Origin: Streptomyces chryseus
GTDB taxonomy: Bacteria; Actinomycetota; Actinomycetes; Streptomycetales; Streptomycetaceae
Assembly: GCF_014650755.1 (NCBI RefSeq)
Contig: NZ_BMVO01000010.1
Location: 1-64,000, forward strand
Length of the DNA stretch: 64,000 bases
Direction: 5' to 3'
Shown piece after piece: positions 25,799-33,358 of this stretch; the stretch's first letter is position 1, and each line of letters begins with the position of its first letter. Both the position numbers and the translations under genes were made by a program. The notes below the pieces were generated by a model. The model made no database searches. It saw only the letters and a list, made by a program, of their open reading frames with translations, and was not told the origin of the DNA.

Positions 25799-27664
25799 AT
25801 GGACAGGGAACAGCTCAGTGAGCTCGGGCAGCAGCTCAGGGTGGACGCGGTACGGGCCGCCGACGCCGCGCAGTCGGGCCATCCGACGTCGTCGATGTCG
25901 GCGGCCGACCTCGCGGCGGTGCTCCTCGGCGGCCACCTGCGCTACGACTTCGACCAGCCCGGCCATCCGGGCAACGACCGGCTGATCCTCTCGAAGGGCC
26001 ACGCCTCCCCGCTGCTGTACGCGATGTACCGGGCGGCCGGCGTCATCGACGACGAGGAACTCCTGACCTACCGGCGGCGCGGCAGCCGCCTCGAAGGACA
26101 CCCGACGCCCAGGCTCCCGTGGGTGGACGTGGCGACGGGGTCGCTCGGGCAGGGCCTGCCGGTCGGGGTCGGTGTGGCGCTGGCGGGCAAGCGGCTGGAC
26201 CGGGCTCCGTACCGCGTCTGGGTGCTCAGCGGCGACAGCGAGATGGCCGAGGGGTCGGTGTGGGAGGCCGCCGAGCACGCCGCACACGAACACCTCGACA
26301 ACCTCACCCTGGTCATCGACGTCAACCGGCTCGGCCAGCGCGGTCCCACCCGCCACGAGTGGGACCTGGGAGCGTACAGCCGCCGGCTGCACGCGTTCGG
26401 CTGGCACACCATCGAGGTCGACGGCCACGACGTCGAGGCCGTCAACACCGCCTTCGACGAGGCGCGGTCGACGACCGGCCGGCCCACCGCCGTCATCGCC
26501 CGCACCCGCAAGGGGCGCGGCGTGGCGGCGGTGGAGGACAAGGAAGGCATGCACGGCAAGCCGCTGAAGGACGCCGAAAGCGCGATCCAGGAGCTCGGCG
26601 GGCCGCGGTTCGTCCAGGTGGAGGTGGCGAAGCCGGCCGCCGTGCGGGCGTCCGACCTGCTGACCGCACGCCCCGGCGAACTGAGGCTGCCGCGTTACGA
26701 GAAGGGCGGCGACGAGGTCGCCACACGCAACGCCTACGGCGAGGCGCTCGCCGCGCTCGGGTCCGCGCGCGGCGACGTCGTGGCCCTCGACGGCGAGGTG
26801 AGCGACTCGACCCGGTCGCAGTTCTTCGCCAAGGAGCACCCCGACCGGTTCTTCGAGTGCTACATCGCGGAACAGCAACTGGTCGCGGCGGCCGTCGGGA
26901 TGCAGACCCGCGGGTACGTCCCGTACGCCTCGTCCTTCGCGGCGTTCCTCTCCCGCGCGCACGACTTCGTGCGCATGGCGGCGGTCAGCCGGGCGGGCAT
27001 CAACCTGGCGGGCTCGCACGCCGGAGTCGCCATCGGTGAGGACGGCCCGTCCCAGATGGGCCTCGAAGACCTCGCGCTGTTCCGCGCCGTGCACGGCAGC
27101 ACCGTCCTGTACCCCTGCGACGCCAACCAGACCGCCAGGCTCGTCGCCGCGATGGCGGAGGGTGACGCGCGCAGCCGGGGCGTGCGCTACCTGCGCACCA
27201 GCCGCAGTGCCATGCCGGTCATCTACGGACCCGACGAGGAGTTCCCCGTCGGCGGCAGCAAGCTGCTGCGCTCCGGCGACGACGACGTGCTGACGCTGAT
27301 CGCCGCCGGGGTGACGGTCCATGAGGCCCTGCGCGCCGCCGACCTCCTCGCGCGGGACGGCGTGCCGGTCCGGGTCGTCGACCTGTACTCGGTCAAGCCC
27401 GTCGACGAGCCGGCGGTTCAGGAGGCGGCCGAACGCACCGGCTGCCTGGTGACGGTGGAGGACCACCACCCCGAGGGCGGCCTGGGCGACGCGGTCGCCG
27501 AGGTGTTCTCCGACGGCCGCCCGGCGCCGAGGCTGGTGCGTCTGGCCGTGGGGAACATGCCGGGTTCGGCCACCGGGCAGGAGCAGCTCGGCGCCGCGGG
27601 GATCGACGCCGACTCGATCGTGGCCGCCGTACAGCTCCTGGCCGAGAAGGTGCTCGTACGGTGA
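25799..27664 (+). CDS. tkt: Transketolase
   Basis: A 621-residue ThDP enzyme. The N-terminal ThDP domain has HPTSSMSAADL, LSKGHASPLLYAM and the ThDP motif GDSEMAEGSVWEAAEHA...NRLGQ. The pyrimidine domain begins near TRNAYGEALAAL with the catalytic-Glu segment CYIAEQQLVAAAVGM, and the C-terminal domain starts at DDDVLTLIAAGVTVHEAL. It transfers two-carbon ketol units between sugar phosphates. Its length is slightly short of classical TktA (about 660-700), so it may be a paralogue serving a special role. The ATG at 25799 follows AGGGAG. It is transcribed with the NDH-2 gene and ends in a clear terminator. Confidence 0.92.
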   Translation: MDREQLSELGQQLRVDAVRAADAAQSGHPTSSMSAADLAAVLLGGHLRYDFDQPGHPGNDRLILSKGHASPLLYAMYRAAGVIDDEELLTYRRRGSRLEGHPTPRLPWVDVATGSLGQGLPVGVGVALAGKRLDRAPYRVWVLSGDSEMAEGSVWEAAEHAAHEHLDNLTLVIDVNRLGQRGPTRHEWDLGAYSRRLHAFGWHTIEVDGHDVEAVNTAFDEARSTTGRPTAVIARTRKGRGVAAVEDKEGMHGKPLKDAESAIQELGGPRFVQVEVAKPAAVRASDLLTARPGELRLPRYEKGGDEVATRNAYGEALAALGSARGDVVALDGEVSDSTRSQFFAKEHPDRFFECYIAEQQLVAAAVGMQTRGYVPYASSFAAFLSRAHDFVRMAAVSRAGINLAGSHAGVAIGEDGPSQMGLEDLALFRAVHGSTVLYPCDANQTARLVAAMAEGDARSRGVRYLRTSRSAMPVIYGPDEEFPVGGSKLLRSGDDDVLTLIAAGVTVHEALRAADLLARDGVPVRVVDLYSVKPVDEPAVQEAAERTGCLVTVEDHHPEGGLGDAVAEVFSDGRPAPRLVRLAVGNMPGSATGQEQLGAAGIDADSIVAAVQLLAEKVLVR

Positions 27665-27723
27665 GAGCGCGGCGGGGTGTGGGGGCCGGGGTGCCCTGAA
27701 CATCCCGCCACCCTCCCCGCGCC

Positions 27724-27752
27724 GCGCGGGCCCGCCGGGAGCGGGCCCGCGC
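27724..27752 (+). terminator. Terminator hairpin after transketolase
   Basis: A perfect 11-bp stem (GCGCGGGCCCG / CGGGCCCGCGC) with a 7-nt loop lies 60 bases after the transketolase stop and 50 bases before the LigD-type gene. Confidence 0.6.
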
Positions 27753-27801
27753 TCGTGCGACCGCGTGCGCACGACGCCGGAGCGAGCCCAGGAGAGGGAC
27801 G

Positions 27802-28716
27802 ATGAGCGACACCACCACCATCAGGGCCGGACGCCGCACGGTGACCGTCCACCGCCCCGGGAAGGTCCTCTTCCCCGACTGCGGCCTCACCAAGGCCGAC
27901 CTCGCCGACTACTACCGGCGGGTGGCGGCGTTCATGGTGCCCCAGCTGCGCGACCGGCCCCTGATGCTGGAACGCCGGCCCGACGGCACCGGCGGACCGC
28001 GCTTCATGCAGAAGGAGACGCCGGAGCACTACCCGGACTGGGTGCGCCGGGTCCGGGTCGCCAAGGAGGGCGGCACGGTCACGCACACCGTGTGCGACAA
28101 CAGCGCCACCCTCGTCTTCCTGGCCGACCAGGCGTGCCTGACCCTCCACCGGTGGCTCTCCCGGGCCGACCGCGTCGAGTGGCCCGACCGGCTGGTCTTC
28201 GACCTGGACCCGGCGGGGGACGACTTCCCGGCCGTACGGGAGGCGGCGTACCGGCTCGGTGAACTCCTCGACCAGCTGCGGCTGCCGTCCACGCTCATGA
28301 CCACCGGTTCCAAGGGCCTCCACGTGATCGTGCCCCTCGACGGGAACACCACGTTCGACGACTCCCGCGCCTTCGCCAGGGACGTCGCCGAGACGCTGGC
28401 CGAGCGGCGTCCCGACGAGCTGACGACGGCCGTACGCAAGGAGGCCCGCGGCGGCCGGCTCTTCCTGGACGTCGGACGCAACGCCTACGCGCAGACCGCC
28501 GTCGCCCCCTGGTCGCTCCGCCCGGGGGACGGCGCGCCGGTCGCCGCTCCGATTTCCTGGGAGCAGCTCGACGACAAGGAACTCACCTCGCGCACCTGGG
28601 CGTTGACCGACCCCGACGGCGTACTGGAGCAGGCCCGCGCGAACCCCTGGTCGGGCGTGACGTCCAGGGGCCGCGCGCTCGGCCCGGCGCGCCGGCGGCT
28701 GCGCGCCCTGCGCTGA
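27802..28716 (+). CDS. Stand-alone LigD polymerase (archaeo-eukaryotic primase) domain protein
   Basis: A 304-residue NHEJ polymerase domain. The catalytic Asp pair is in VFDLDPAGDDFP near residue 135, motif II is TTGSKGLHVIVPL and motif III is RLFLDVGRNAYAQTAV. In mycobacteria this domain is fused to ligase and nuclease parts in LigD; Streptomyces often encode the parts separately. It fills gaps with ribonucleotides during end joining with Ku. No Ku or ligase gene is in the window. The ATG at 27802 follows AGGAGAGGGACG. Just 20 bp after its stop begins the broken end of the MFS pseudogene on the opposite strand. Confidence 0.92.
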   Translation: MSDTTTIRAGRRTVTVHRPGKVLFPDCGLTKADLADYYRRVAAFMVPQLRDRPLMLERRPDGTGGPRFMQKETPEHYPDWVRRVRVAKEGGTVTHTVCDNSATLVFLADQACLTLHRWLSRADRVEWPDRLVFDLDPAGDDFPAVREAAYRLGELLDQLRLPSTLMTTGSKGLHVIVPLDGNTTFDDSRAFARDVAETLAERRPDELTTAVRKEARGGRLFLDVGRNAYAQTAVAPWSLRPGDGAPVAAPISWEQLDDKELTSRTWALTDPDGVLEQARANPWSGVTSRGRALGPARRRLRALR

Positions 28717-28736
28717 AGCGCGGCGGGGCAGACGCA

Positions 28737-29462
28737 CATCGCGCGCGTCTCCAGCGGAAAGATCTCGCTCACCGTCAGGTACGCCGAACTCGCCCCGGCC
28801 GAGGCGAAGAAGAGCACCGCGCACCAGCACGCGGTGAGCGTCACGGCGGACAGCGAGCCCTGCTGGAAGAGGTACGCCGTACCGAACAGCAGCAGACCGG
28901 ACACGGTGTACGTACCGGCGATCATGGGCGCGCGGCCGACACTGTCGAAGAAGTGGCCGAGGACCAGGGGGCCGAGCAGGTTGCCGACCGCGATCACCGC
29001 GAAGTAGTACGCCGTCGAGCCGACCGGCACGTCGAAGAACTCGGTCAGGATGACGGCGTAACCGAAGGTGATCGAGTTGTAGAGGAACGCCTGGCCGATG
29101 AAGAGCGACAGGCCGAGCGCCGTGGCCGCCGTCGCCGCGAGATGGACCGCCAGCGTGATCATGAACAGCTTCTTGCGGCCGTAGAGGTCGGTGAGCCGGC
29201 CGAAAAAGAGCGCACCCACGCATGCTCCGGCGACATACAGGGCAGCAGCCCACGTGGTCACCTGAGCGGTGGTGATGTCGATGCCGCTGCCTTCTTCGGC
29301 GAGGCGGCCCACGATGTTGCCGACGATGGTCACTTCGAGACCGTCGAGGACCCACACCGTGCCCAGGCCGATGACGATCCGCCAGTGCCACGGTGACCAC
29401 GGGAGGCGGTCGAGCCTCGCCGGAATGCGGGTGCGAATCACCCCGGTGTCCGTTGATGTCAT
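28737..29462 (-). pseudogene. MFS transporter remnant (internal deletion, 3' end lost)
   Basis: The start and first four helices read normally (DRLPWSPWHWRIVIGLGTVW, the MFS motif GRLTDLYGRKKLF). Around residue 116 (about 29108-29120) the text jumps in frame from the fourth helix directly to FIGQAFLYNSITFG, which in intact relatives follows a central loop roughly 170-190 residues later. The homology then continues to EIFPLETRAM (28737) and stops. The remaining frame runs to 28485 as antisense of the LigD gene and is not transporter-like. The last two or so helices are missing. It should be non-functional for transport. The intact family is about 480 residues. The ATG at 29462 lies opposite the gas-vesicle promoter region. 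Confidence 0.8.
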
Positions 29463-29475
29463 CACACGCGGGTAC
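29452..29475 (+). promoter_or_regulatory. Possible stress-sigma promoter for the gvp operon
   Basis: GTTG (29452-29455), 14 bp, then GGGTAC (29470-29475) resembles the SigB-type GNNT-N14-16-GGGTAY motif with one mismatch in the -35. It lies about 80 bp upstream of gvpO. GGGTACCC is itself a palindrome. Confidence 0.35.
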
Positions 29476-29553
29476 CCGGACAGAAATGAACACAGCTCGG
29501 ACGCCGCGGAGTTTGGGCCCGGAGTCACGGGATACACGATGACGGAGGCTGCA

Positions 29554-29925
29554 ATGGCAAATACATCCGGTACTTCCGGACAGTCTGATACGTCCAATGC
29601 ATCCGACAACGAAGAGAACACCAAAGAGAGTTCACAGAGCACGTCACCCAACAAGACGGAACGCCTGCCGGGCCCGATGGAGGTGCTGCGCGGAGCGCGG
29701 GCACAACTGGCGGAGCTCACCGGCATGGAGGCCGAGTCGGTCTCGTCCTTCGAACGCACGGAGGACGACGGCTGGGTGTTGCGGGTCGAGGTCCTCGAAC
29801 TGGCCAGGGTCCCCGACACCATGAGCCTCCTCGCGTCGTACGAAGTCACGCTCGACGCGCACGGAGCGCTCACCGGCTACCGGCGCGTCAGCCGCTACGA
29901 GCGCGGCAGGGCGGACCGTTCATAG
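29554..29925 (+). CDS. gvpO: Gas vesicle protein GvpO
   Basis: A 123-residue protein. The first 40 residues are Ser/Thr/Asn-rich and probably disordered. The conserved GvpO domain follows (PMEVLRGARAQLAELTGMEAE, EDDGWVLRVEVLELARVPDT, GYRRVSRYERG). GvpO proteins are accessory or regulatory members of gas-vesicle operons; in haloarchaea they affect expression. The second ATG (29554) is chosen because GGAGG ends five bases before it; the ATG at 29539 lacks a good site. It is the first gene of the gvpOAFGJLSK operon, and the N-terminal region has lower GC than its neighbours. Confidence 0.93.
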   Translation: MANTSGTSGQSDTSNASDNEENTKESSQSTSPNKTERLPGPMEVLRGARAQLAELTGMEAESVSSFERTEDDGWVLRVEVLELARVPDTMSLLASYEVTLDAHGALTGYRRVSRYERGRADRS

Positions 29926-29954
29926 ACACCCGACATTAAGGAGGGCTGGTCGGC

Positions 29955-30386
29955 ATGACCGTAGTACCGGCACAGCAAGGTGGAGGCGGCGGCGGTACCA
30001 GCGGCCTCTACGACGTCCTGGAGCTCGTCCTCGACCGGGGACTCGTGATCGACGCGTTCGTCCGTGTCTCCCTGGTCGGCATCGAGATCCTCAAGATCGA
30101 CATCCGCGTCGTGGTGGCCAGCGTCGACACGTACCTGCGCTTCGCCGAAGCCTGCAACCGCCTCGATCTGGAAACCGGCGCCAACAAGAGCCCCGGTCTC
30201 CCGGAGATCGTGGGCGACGTCACCGAGTCCGGCGCGAGGGGCAAGTCCAAGGGGGCGCTGTCCGGCGCCGCCGAGACCCTCTCGGGCGCCTTCCAGCAGG
30301 TGCGCGGCGGTGACGACGAGAAGGCCGAGTCGAAGACGAGCAGCCGGCGCAGCAGCACGTCCCGCCGGAAGGAGGAGCAGGAGTGA
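29955..30386 (+). CDS. gvpA: Gas vesicle structural protein GvpA, with long C-terminal extension
   Basis: A 143-residue protein. Residues about 17-70 are the canonical GvpA helix-sheet-sheet-helix core (LYDVLELVLDRGLVIDAFVR, LVGIEILKIDIRVVVASVDT, YLRFAEACNRLDL). This core polymerises into the rib wall of gas vesicles. Unlike the roughly 70-residue GvpA of cyanobacteria, it continues for about 70 residues, ending in a Lys/Arg/Ser-rich tail (SSRRSSTSRRKEEQE). The start lies 29 bp after gvpO with AAGGAGGG upstream. The stop overlaps the gvpF start as GTGA. Confidence 0.94.
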   Translation: MTVVPAQQGGGGGGTSGLYDVLELVLDRGLVIDAFVRVSLVGIEILKIDIRVVVASVDTYLRFAEACNRLDLETGANKSPGLPEIVGDVTESGARGKSKGALSGAAETLSGAFQQVRGGDDEKAESKTSSRRSSTSRRKEEQE

Positions 30387-31099
30387 GTACGTACGTCTAC
30401 GGGATCGCCCGCGGAAACCACCCCGAACTGCCCGAGCCGACCAACGGGGTCGGCGAGCCGCCGATGCCCGTACGGGCCCTGCGGACCGGCGAACTGACCG
30501 CCCTGGTCAGTGACGCGCCCGAGGACCTCAGGCCCAAGCGCCGCGACCTGCTGGCGCACCAGACCGTGCTGGCGGAGGCCGGCGCGGTGGGCTCGGTGCT
30601 GCCGATGCGCTTCGGCAGCCTGTCGACCGACGACGAGTCGGTGCGCACGGTGCTCGCCGAGCGCGAGAAGCACTACCTGGAGCGGCTCGACGCGCTCGAC
30701 CACAAGGTCGAGTACAACGTGAAGGCCTCGCACGACGAGGAGGCCGTCCTGCACCAGGTACTGGCCGACGACCCCGAACTGCGTGCCCTCAACGAGGCCA
30801 ACCGCGCCGCCGGCGGCGGCACGTACGAGCAGAAGCTGCGGCTCGGCGAGCGCGTCGTGCAGGCGGTGCAGCAGCGCGAGAAGCGCGACGGCGAACTGGT
30901 GCGCCAGGCCCTGGAGGGGGCGGCGGGAGACACCAGCCCCGGCCCCGACAGCAGCGGCTGGCTGGCGAACATCTCGTTCCTCGTCGACCGCGACAGCACG
31001 GCGGACTTCGTCGAGGCCGTGGACGCCCTGCGCAAGGAACACCCCCACCTCGTGCTCCAGGTGAACGGCCCGCTGCCTCCTTACAGCTTCGTGGAGTGA
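30383..31099 (+). CDS. gvpF: Gas vesicle protein GvpF (GvpF/GvpL family)
   Basis: A 238-residue GvpL/GvpF family protein. It begins STYVYGIARGNHPELPEP and contains the conserved LPMRFGSLSTDDESV and LANISFLVDRDSTADFVEAV blocks, ending with GPLPPYSFVE. GvpF binds GvpA and is thought to act as a chaperone or nucleation factor during vesicle assembly. The GTG start overlaps the gvpA stop, so translation is coupled. A second, more divergent family member (gvpL) lies downstream. Confidence 0.93.
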   Translation: MSTYVYGIARGNHPELPEPTNGVGEPPMPVRALRTGELTALVSDAPEDLRPKRRDLLAHQTVLAEAGAVGSVLPMRFGSLSTDDESVRTVLAEREKHYLERLDALDHKVEYNVKASHDEEAVLHQVLADDPELRALNEANRAAGGGTYEQKLRLGERVVQAVQQREKRDGELVRQALEGAAGDTSPGPDSSGWLANISFLVDRDSTADFVEAVDALRKEHPHLVLQVNGPLPPYSFVE

Positions 31100-31105
31100 C
31101 GCCGC

Positions 31106-31342
31106 ATGGGCCTCCTGGGAGAGCTGCTCCTGCTGCCCCTGGCCCCTGTCCGCGGCACCTCCTGGGTGCTGCGGCAGGTGGTCACGGAGGCGGAGCGCCA
31201 GTACTACGATCCGTCGGCCATCCAGCGTGAACTCTCCGCCCTGGAGCGGCAGCTCGATGCCGGAGAGATCGACGAGGCCGAATTCGACCGCCGTGAGGAC
31301 GAACTCCTCGACCGGCTGGAGAAGAGGAACCCGGCACCATGA
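31106..31342 (+). CDS. gvpG: Gas vesicle protein GvpG
   Basis: A 78-residue protein with a hydrophobic N-terminal helix (GLLGELLLLPLAPVRGTSWV) and a charged helical C-terminal half (IQRELSALERQLDAGEIDEA). This matches the short GvpG accessory protein. In other species GvpG is needed for vesicle formation and interacts with GvpF/GvpL. It starts 6 bp after gvpF. Confidence 0.92.
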   Translation: MGLLGELLLLPLAPVRGTSWVLRQVVTEAERQYYDPSAIQRELSALERQLDAGEIDEAEFDRREDELLDRLEKRNPAP

Positions 31343-31382
31343 CATACCGTGAGCGCGCGGCCGGCGAAGGCCGGGTCCGCCG

Positions 31383-31724
31383 ATGACGACGCCCAACAGA
31401 CTTCCCGACCCGTACGGCTCCCAGGGCGGCGGCGCGAATCTCGCCGACATTCTGGAGCGCGTGCTGGACAAGGGCGTCGTCATCGCGGGAGACATCAAGA
31501 TCAATCTCCTGGACATCGAACTCCTCACCATCAAACTGCGTCTCATCGTCGCCTCCGTCGACAAGGCGAAGGAAATGGGCATCGACTGGTGGGAGGACGA
31601 CCCGTCGCTCTCCTCTGGCGCCCGGCGACGTGAACTCGCCGAGGAGAACGAGCGGTTGCAGCGCCGCATCGCCGACCTGGAGGCGGCGCCGGCCCGCGTG
31701 GAACGCAAGGACGACGAGGCATGA
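31383..31724 (+). CDS. gvpJ: Gas vesicle protein GvpJ (GvpA-related)
   Basis: A 113-residue GvpA-fold protein. Its core ADILERVLDKGVVIAGDIKI then LLDIELLTIKLRLIVASVDK is clearly related to GvpA. A charged coiled-coil-like tail follows (ELAEENERLQRRIADLEAA). Minor GvpA paralogues of this type are thought to initiate or cap the conical ends of the vesicle. The start is 40 bp after gvpG, with only a weak ribosome site. The stop overlaps gvpL as ATGA. Confidence 0.92.
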   Translation: MTTPNRLPDPYGSQGGGANLADILERVLDKGVVIAGDIKINLLDIELLTIKLRLIVASVDKAKEMGIDWWEDDPSLSSGARRRELAEENERLQRRIADLEAAPARVERKDDEA

Positions 31725-32536
31725 ACGAACTGCGGTACGTGTACGCGGTGACCCGCCCCTTCGACGGCGTACTCCCCGAGGGCGTGCGCGGCCTCGGCGG
31801 TGAGCCGCCCCGGCTGCTGGACCACGGCGACCTGGTCGCCGTGGTCGGCGCGGTGCCGGCCGAGGACTTCGCCGAGGCGCCGCTCAAGAAGCGCCTGGAG
31901 GACCTCGACTGGCTCACCGCCACCGCCCGCGCCCACGAGGCGGTCATCGGTGCCATGACCACCGTGACCTGCACGGTGCCACTGCGCCTCGCCACCGTGT
32001 GCGTCGACGACAGCGGCGTACGCAGGCTGCTCGACGCGGGCCACGACCGCTTCGTGACGACGCTGGAGCGGCTGGAGGGGCGCGTCGAGTGGGGCGTCAA
32101 GGTGTACGCCGACCCCCAGCCGGACCCGGCGGAGTCGCGCCCCGGGCCGGCCGCGCCCGCCGAGCCCTCCGCCGCGCCCGCCTCCGGCCGCGACTACCTG
32201 CGCCGGCGCCTCAGCAGCCGCCAGGCCCGCGAAGGGGTGTGGGAGCGCGCCGAGGCCCTGTCGCGCACGCTCCACGCGGAACTCTCGCAGCGCGCCCAGG
32301 CCGCCGCCCTGCACCGCCCGCAGGACTCCCGGCTCTCCGAGGCGCGCGGGCAGAACGTACTCAACGCGGCCTACCTGGTGCCGCGCGAGAGCAGCCAGGA
32401 GTTCGTCGCGGAGGTCGGCCGGCTGACGCCGCAGGACCGGGGCGTACGGGTGGAACTGACGGGCCCCTGGGCCCCGTACTCCTTCGCGGGACAGGCCGGA
32501 CAGGCCGGGCCGGACGAGGCGGGGGCGAGCCGATGA
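31721..32536 (+). CDS. gvpL: Gas vesicle protein GvpL (GvpF/GvpL family)
   Basis: A 271-residue member of the same family as gvpF. It starts RYVYAVTRPFDGVLPEGV and contains the conserved CTVPLRLATVCVDDSGVRRL and NAAYLVPRESSQEFVAEVGR blocks. It ends GPWAPYSFAGQAGQAG, an extension beyond the family's usual PYSF terminus. A Pro/Ala-rich linker interrupts the middle. It is likely an assembly factor contacting GvpA and other Gvp proteins. It overlaps its upstream and downstream neighbours by 4 bp each. Confidence 0.92.
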   Translation: MNELRYVYAVTRPFDGVLPEGVRGLGGEPPRLLDHGDLVAVVGAVPAEDFAEAPLKKRLEDLDWLTATARAHEAVIGAMTTVTCTVPLRLATVCVDDSGVRRLLDAGHDRFVTTLERLEGRVEWGVKVYADPQPDPAESRPGPAAPAEPSAAPASGRDYLRRRLSSRQAREGVWERAEALSRTLHAELSQRAQAAALHRPQDSRLSEARGQNVLNAAYLVPRESSQEFVAEVGRLTPQDRGVRVELTGPWAPYSFAGQAGQAGPDEAGASR

Positions 32537-32748
32537 CGGCGCAGCCCACCGACGCCGGCCCCCTCGCCCAGCGCCAGCTCGCCCTTGTCGACCTCCTGGA
32601 CCGGCTGCTCGCCGGCGGGGTCGTGATCACGGGCGACCTCACCCTGCGCATCGCCGACGTCGACCTCGTACGGGTCGACCTCAACGCCCTCATCAGCTCC
32701 GTCAATGTCGACGTGCCGTCCCCGTTCGAGGAGGAGGAGTCCCTGTGA
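32533..32748 (+). CDS. gvpS: Gas vesicle protein GvpS (short GvpA-like)
   Basis: A 71-residue GvpA-related protein reduced to the core: ALVDLLDRLLAGGVVITGDLT then RIADVDLVRVDLNALISSVN. It is probably a minor wall or cap component. The order O-A-F-G-J-L-S-K agrees with the known Streptomyces gvp cluster, from which the gene name is taken. It starts in an ATGA overlap with gvpL and ends in a GTGA overlap with gvpK. Confidence 0.9.
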   Translation: MTAQPTDAGPLAQRQLALVDLLDRLLAGGVVITGDLTLRIADVDLVRVDLNALISSVNVDVPSPFEEEESL

Positions 32749-33044
32749 CCGCCGAGACCACCGAAGGGCGCCGCCGTGTCGAGCTGGACGCCGACACCGT
32801 CGAACGCGACCTCGTCAAGCTCGTCCTGACCGTCGTGGAGCTGCTGCGCCAGCTGATGGAACGCCAGGCGCTGCGCCGGGTGGAGATCGGCGACCTCAGC
32901 GAGGAGCAGGAGGAGCGGATCGGCATGACGCTGATGCTCCTGGAGGACCGCATGGACGTCCTGCGCACCCGGTTCGGGCTCGAACCCGAGGACCTCAACA
33001 TCGACCTGGGACCTCTGGGACCGCTGCTGCCCAGGGGCGAATAG
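32745..33044 (+). CDS. gvpK: Gas vesicle protein GvpK
   Basis: A 99-residue helical protein matching GvpK: RVELDADTVERDLVKLVLTV, ELLRQLMERQALRRVEIGDL, and EEQEERIGMTLMLLEDRMD, ending in a Gly/Leu/Pro tail. GvpK is a conserved accessory protein needed for proper vesicle growth. The GTG start overlaps the gvpS stop. It is the last gene of the operon, followed within 31 bp by a perfect terminator hairpin. Confidence 0.92.
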   Translation: MTAETTEGRRRVELDADTVERDLVKLVLTVVELLRQLMERQALRRVEIGDLSEEQEERIGMTLMLLEDRMDVLRTRFGLEPEDLNIDLGPLGPLLPRGE

Positions 33045-33074
33045 GAACGCCGGAGAAACACCACGGAACGGAAA

Positions 33075-33102
33075 GGGGCGGCGGCCCGAAGGCCGCCGCC
33101 CC
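33075..33102. terminator. Strong bidirectional terminator after the gvp operon
   Basis: A perfect 12-bp stem (GGGGCGGCGGCC / GGCCGCCGCCCC) has the tetraloop CGAA. It separates gvpK from the convergent small hydrophobic gene and should stop transcription from both sides. Confidence 0.75.
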
Positions 33103-33118
33103 GATCATCTCGATTTCC

Positions 33119-33289
33119 CTACCAGCGGTACCAACGCGACCTGCCTCCCGAGGGCGACGTGCTGCGGACCAGGAATCCGAGAAGCCAGATGACCAGGACC
33201 GCGAGGGCGATGTACCAGAGCACCTTCACCGCGAAACCGGCACCGAAGAGAATCAGTGCGAGAAGAAGAACCAGAAGAACCGGAACCAT
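33119..33289 (-). CDS. Small hydrophobic membrane protein
   Basis: A 56-residue protein with two membrane helices (VPVLLVLLLALILFGAGFAV and VLWYIALAVLVIWLLGFLV) and a short basic, Ser/Trp-rich tail (SPSGGRSRWYRW). It resembles the widespread 'hydrophobic protein' family of stress-associated actinobacterial micro-membrane proteins. The start is supported by a very strong AGGAGGTG nine bases upstream. It lies between the gvp terminator and a divergent CDF transporter. Confidence 0.85.
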   Translation of the reverse strand: MVPVLLVLLLALILFGAGFAVKVLWYIALAVLVIWLLGFLVRSTSPSGGRSRWYRW

Positions 33290-33358
33290 TTCTGTGCACC
33301 TCCTGAGCTCCGAGTGCCCTTGTCTCCTCCTCATACACCGCGCACACGGAGAGCCCAC

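Noticed and set aside
28485..28736. Extension of the MFS frame to a stop at 28485
   Set aside because: This part is antisense to the LigD-type gene and has no transporter similarity, so it was not counted as part of the pseudogene's homologous region.
31349..31633. Small open frame between gvpG and gvpJ
   Set aside because: It overlaps gvpJ in another frame, is Arg/His-rich and has no ribosome site.
30383..32536. Calling gvpF and gvpL a recent duplication
   Set aside because: They share only family-level motifs and differ in length and linkers; all known gvp clusters of this type carry two such genes.
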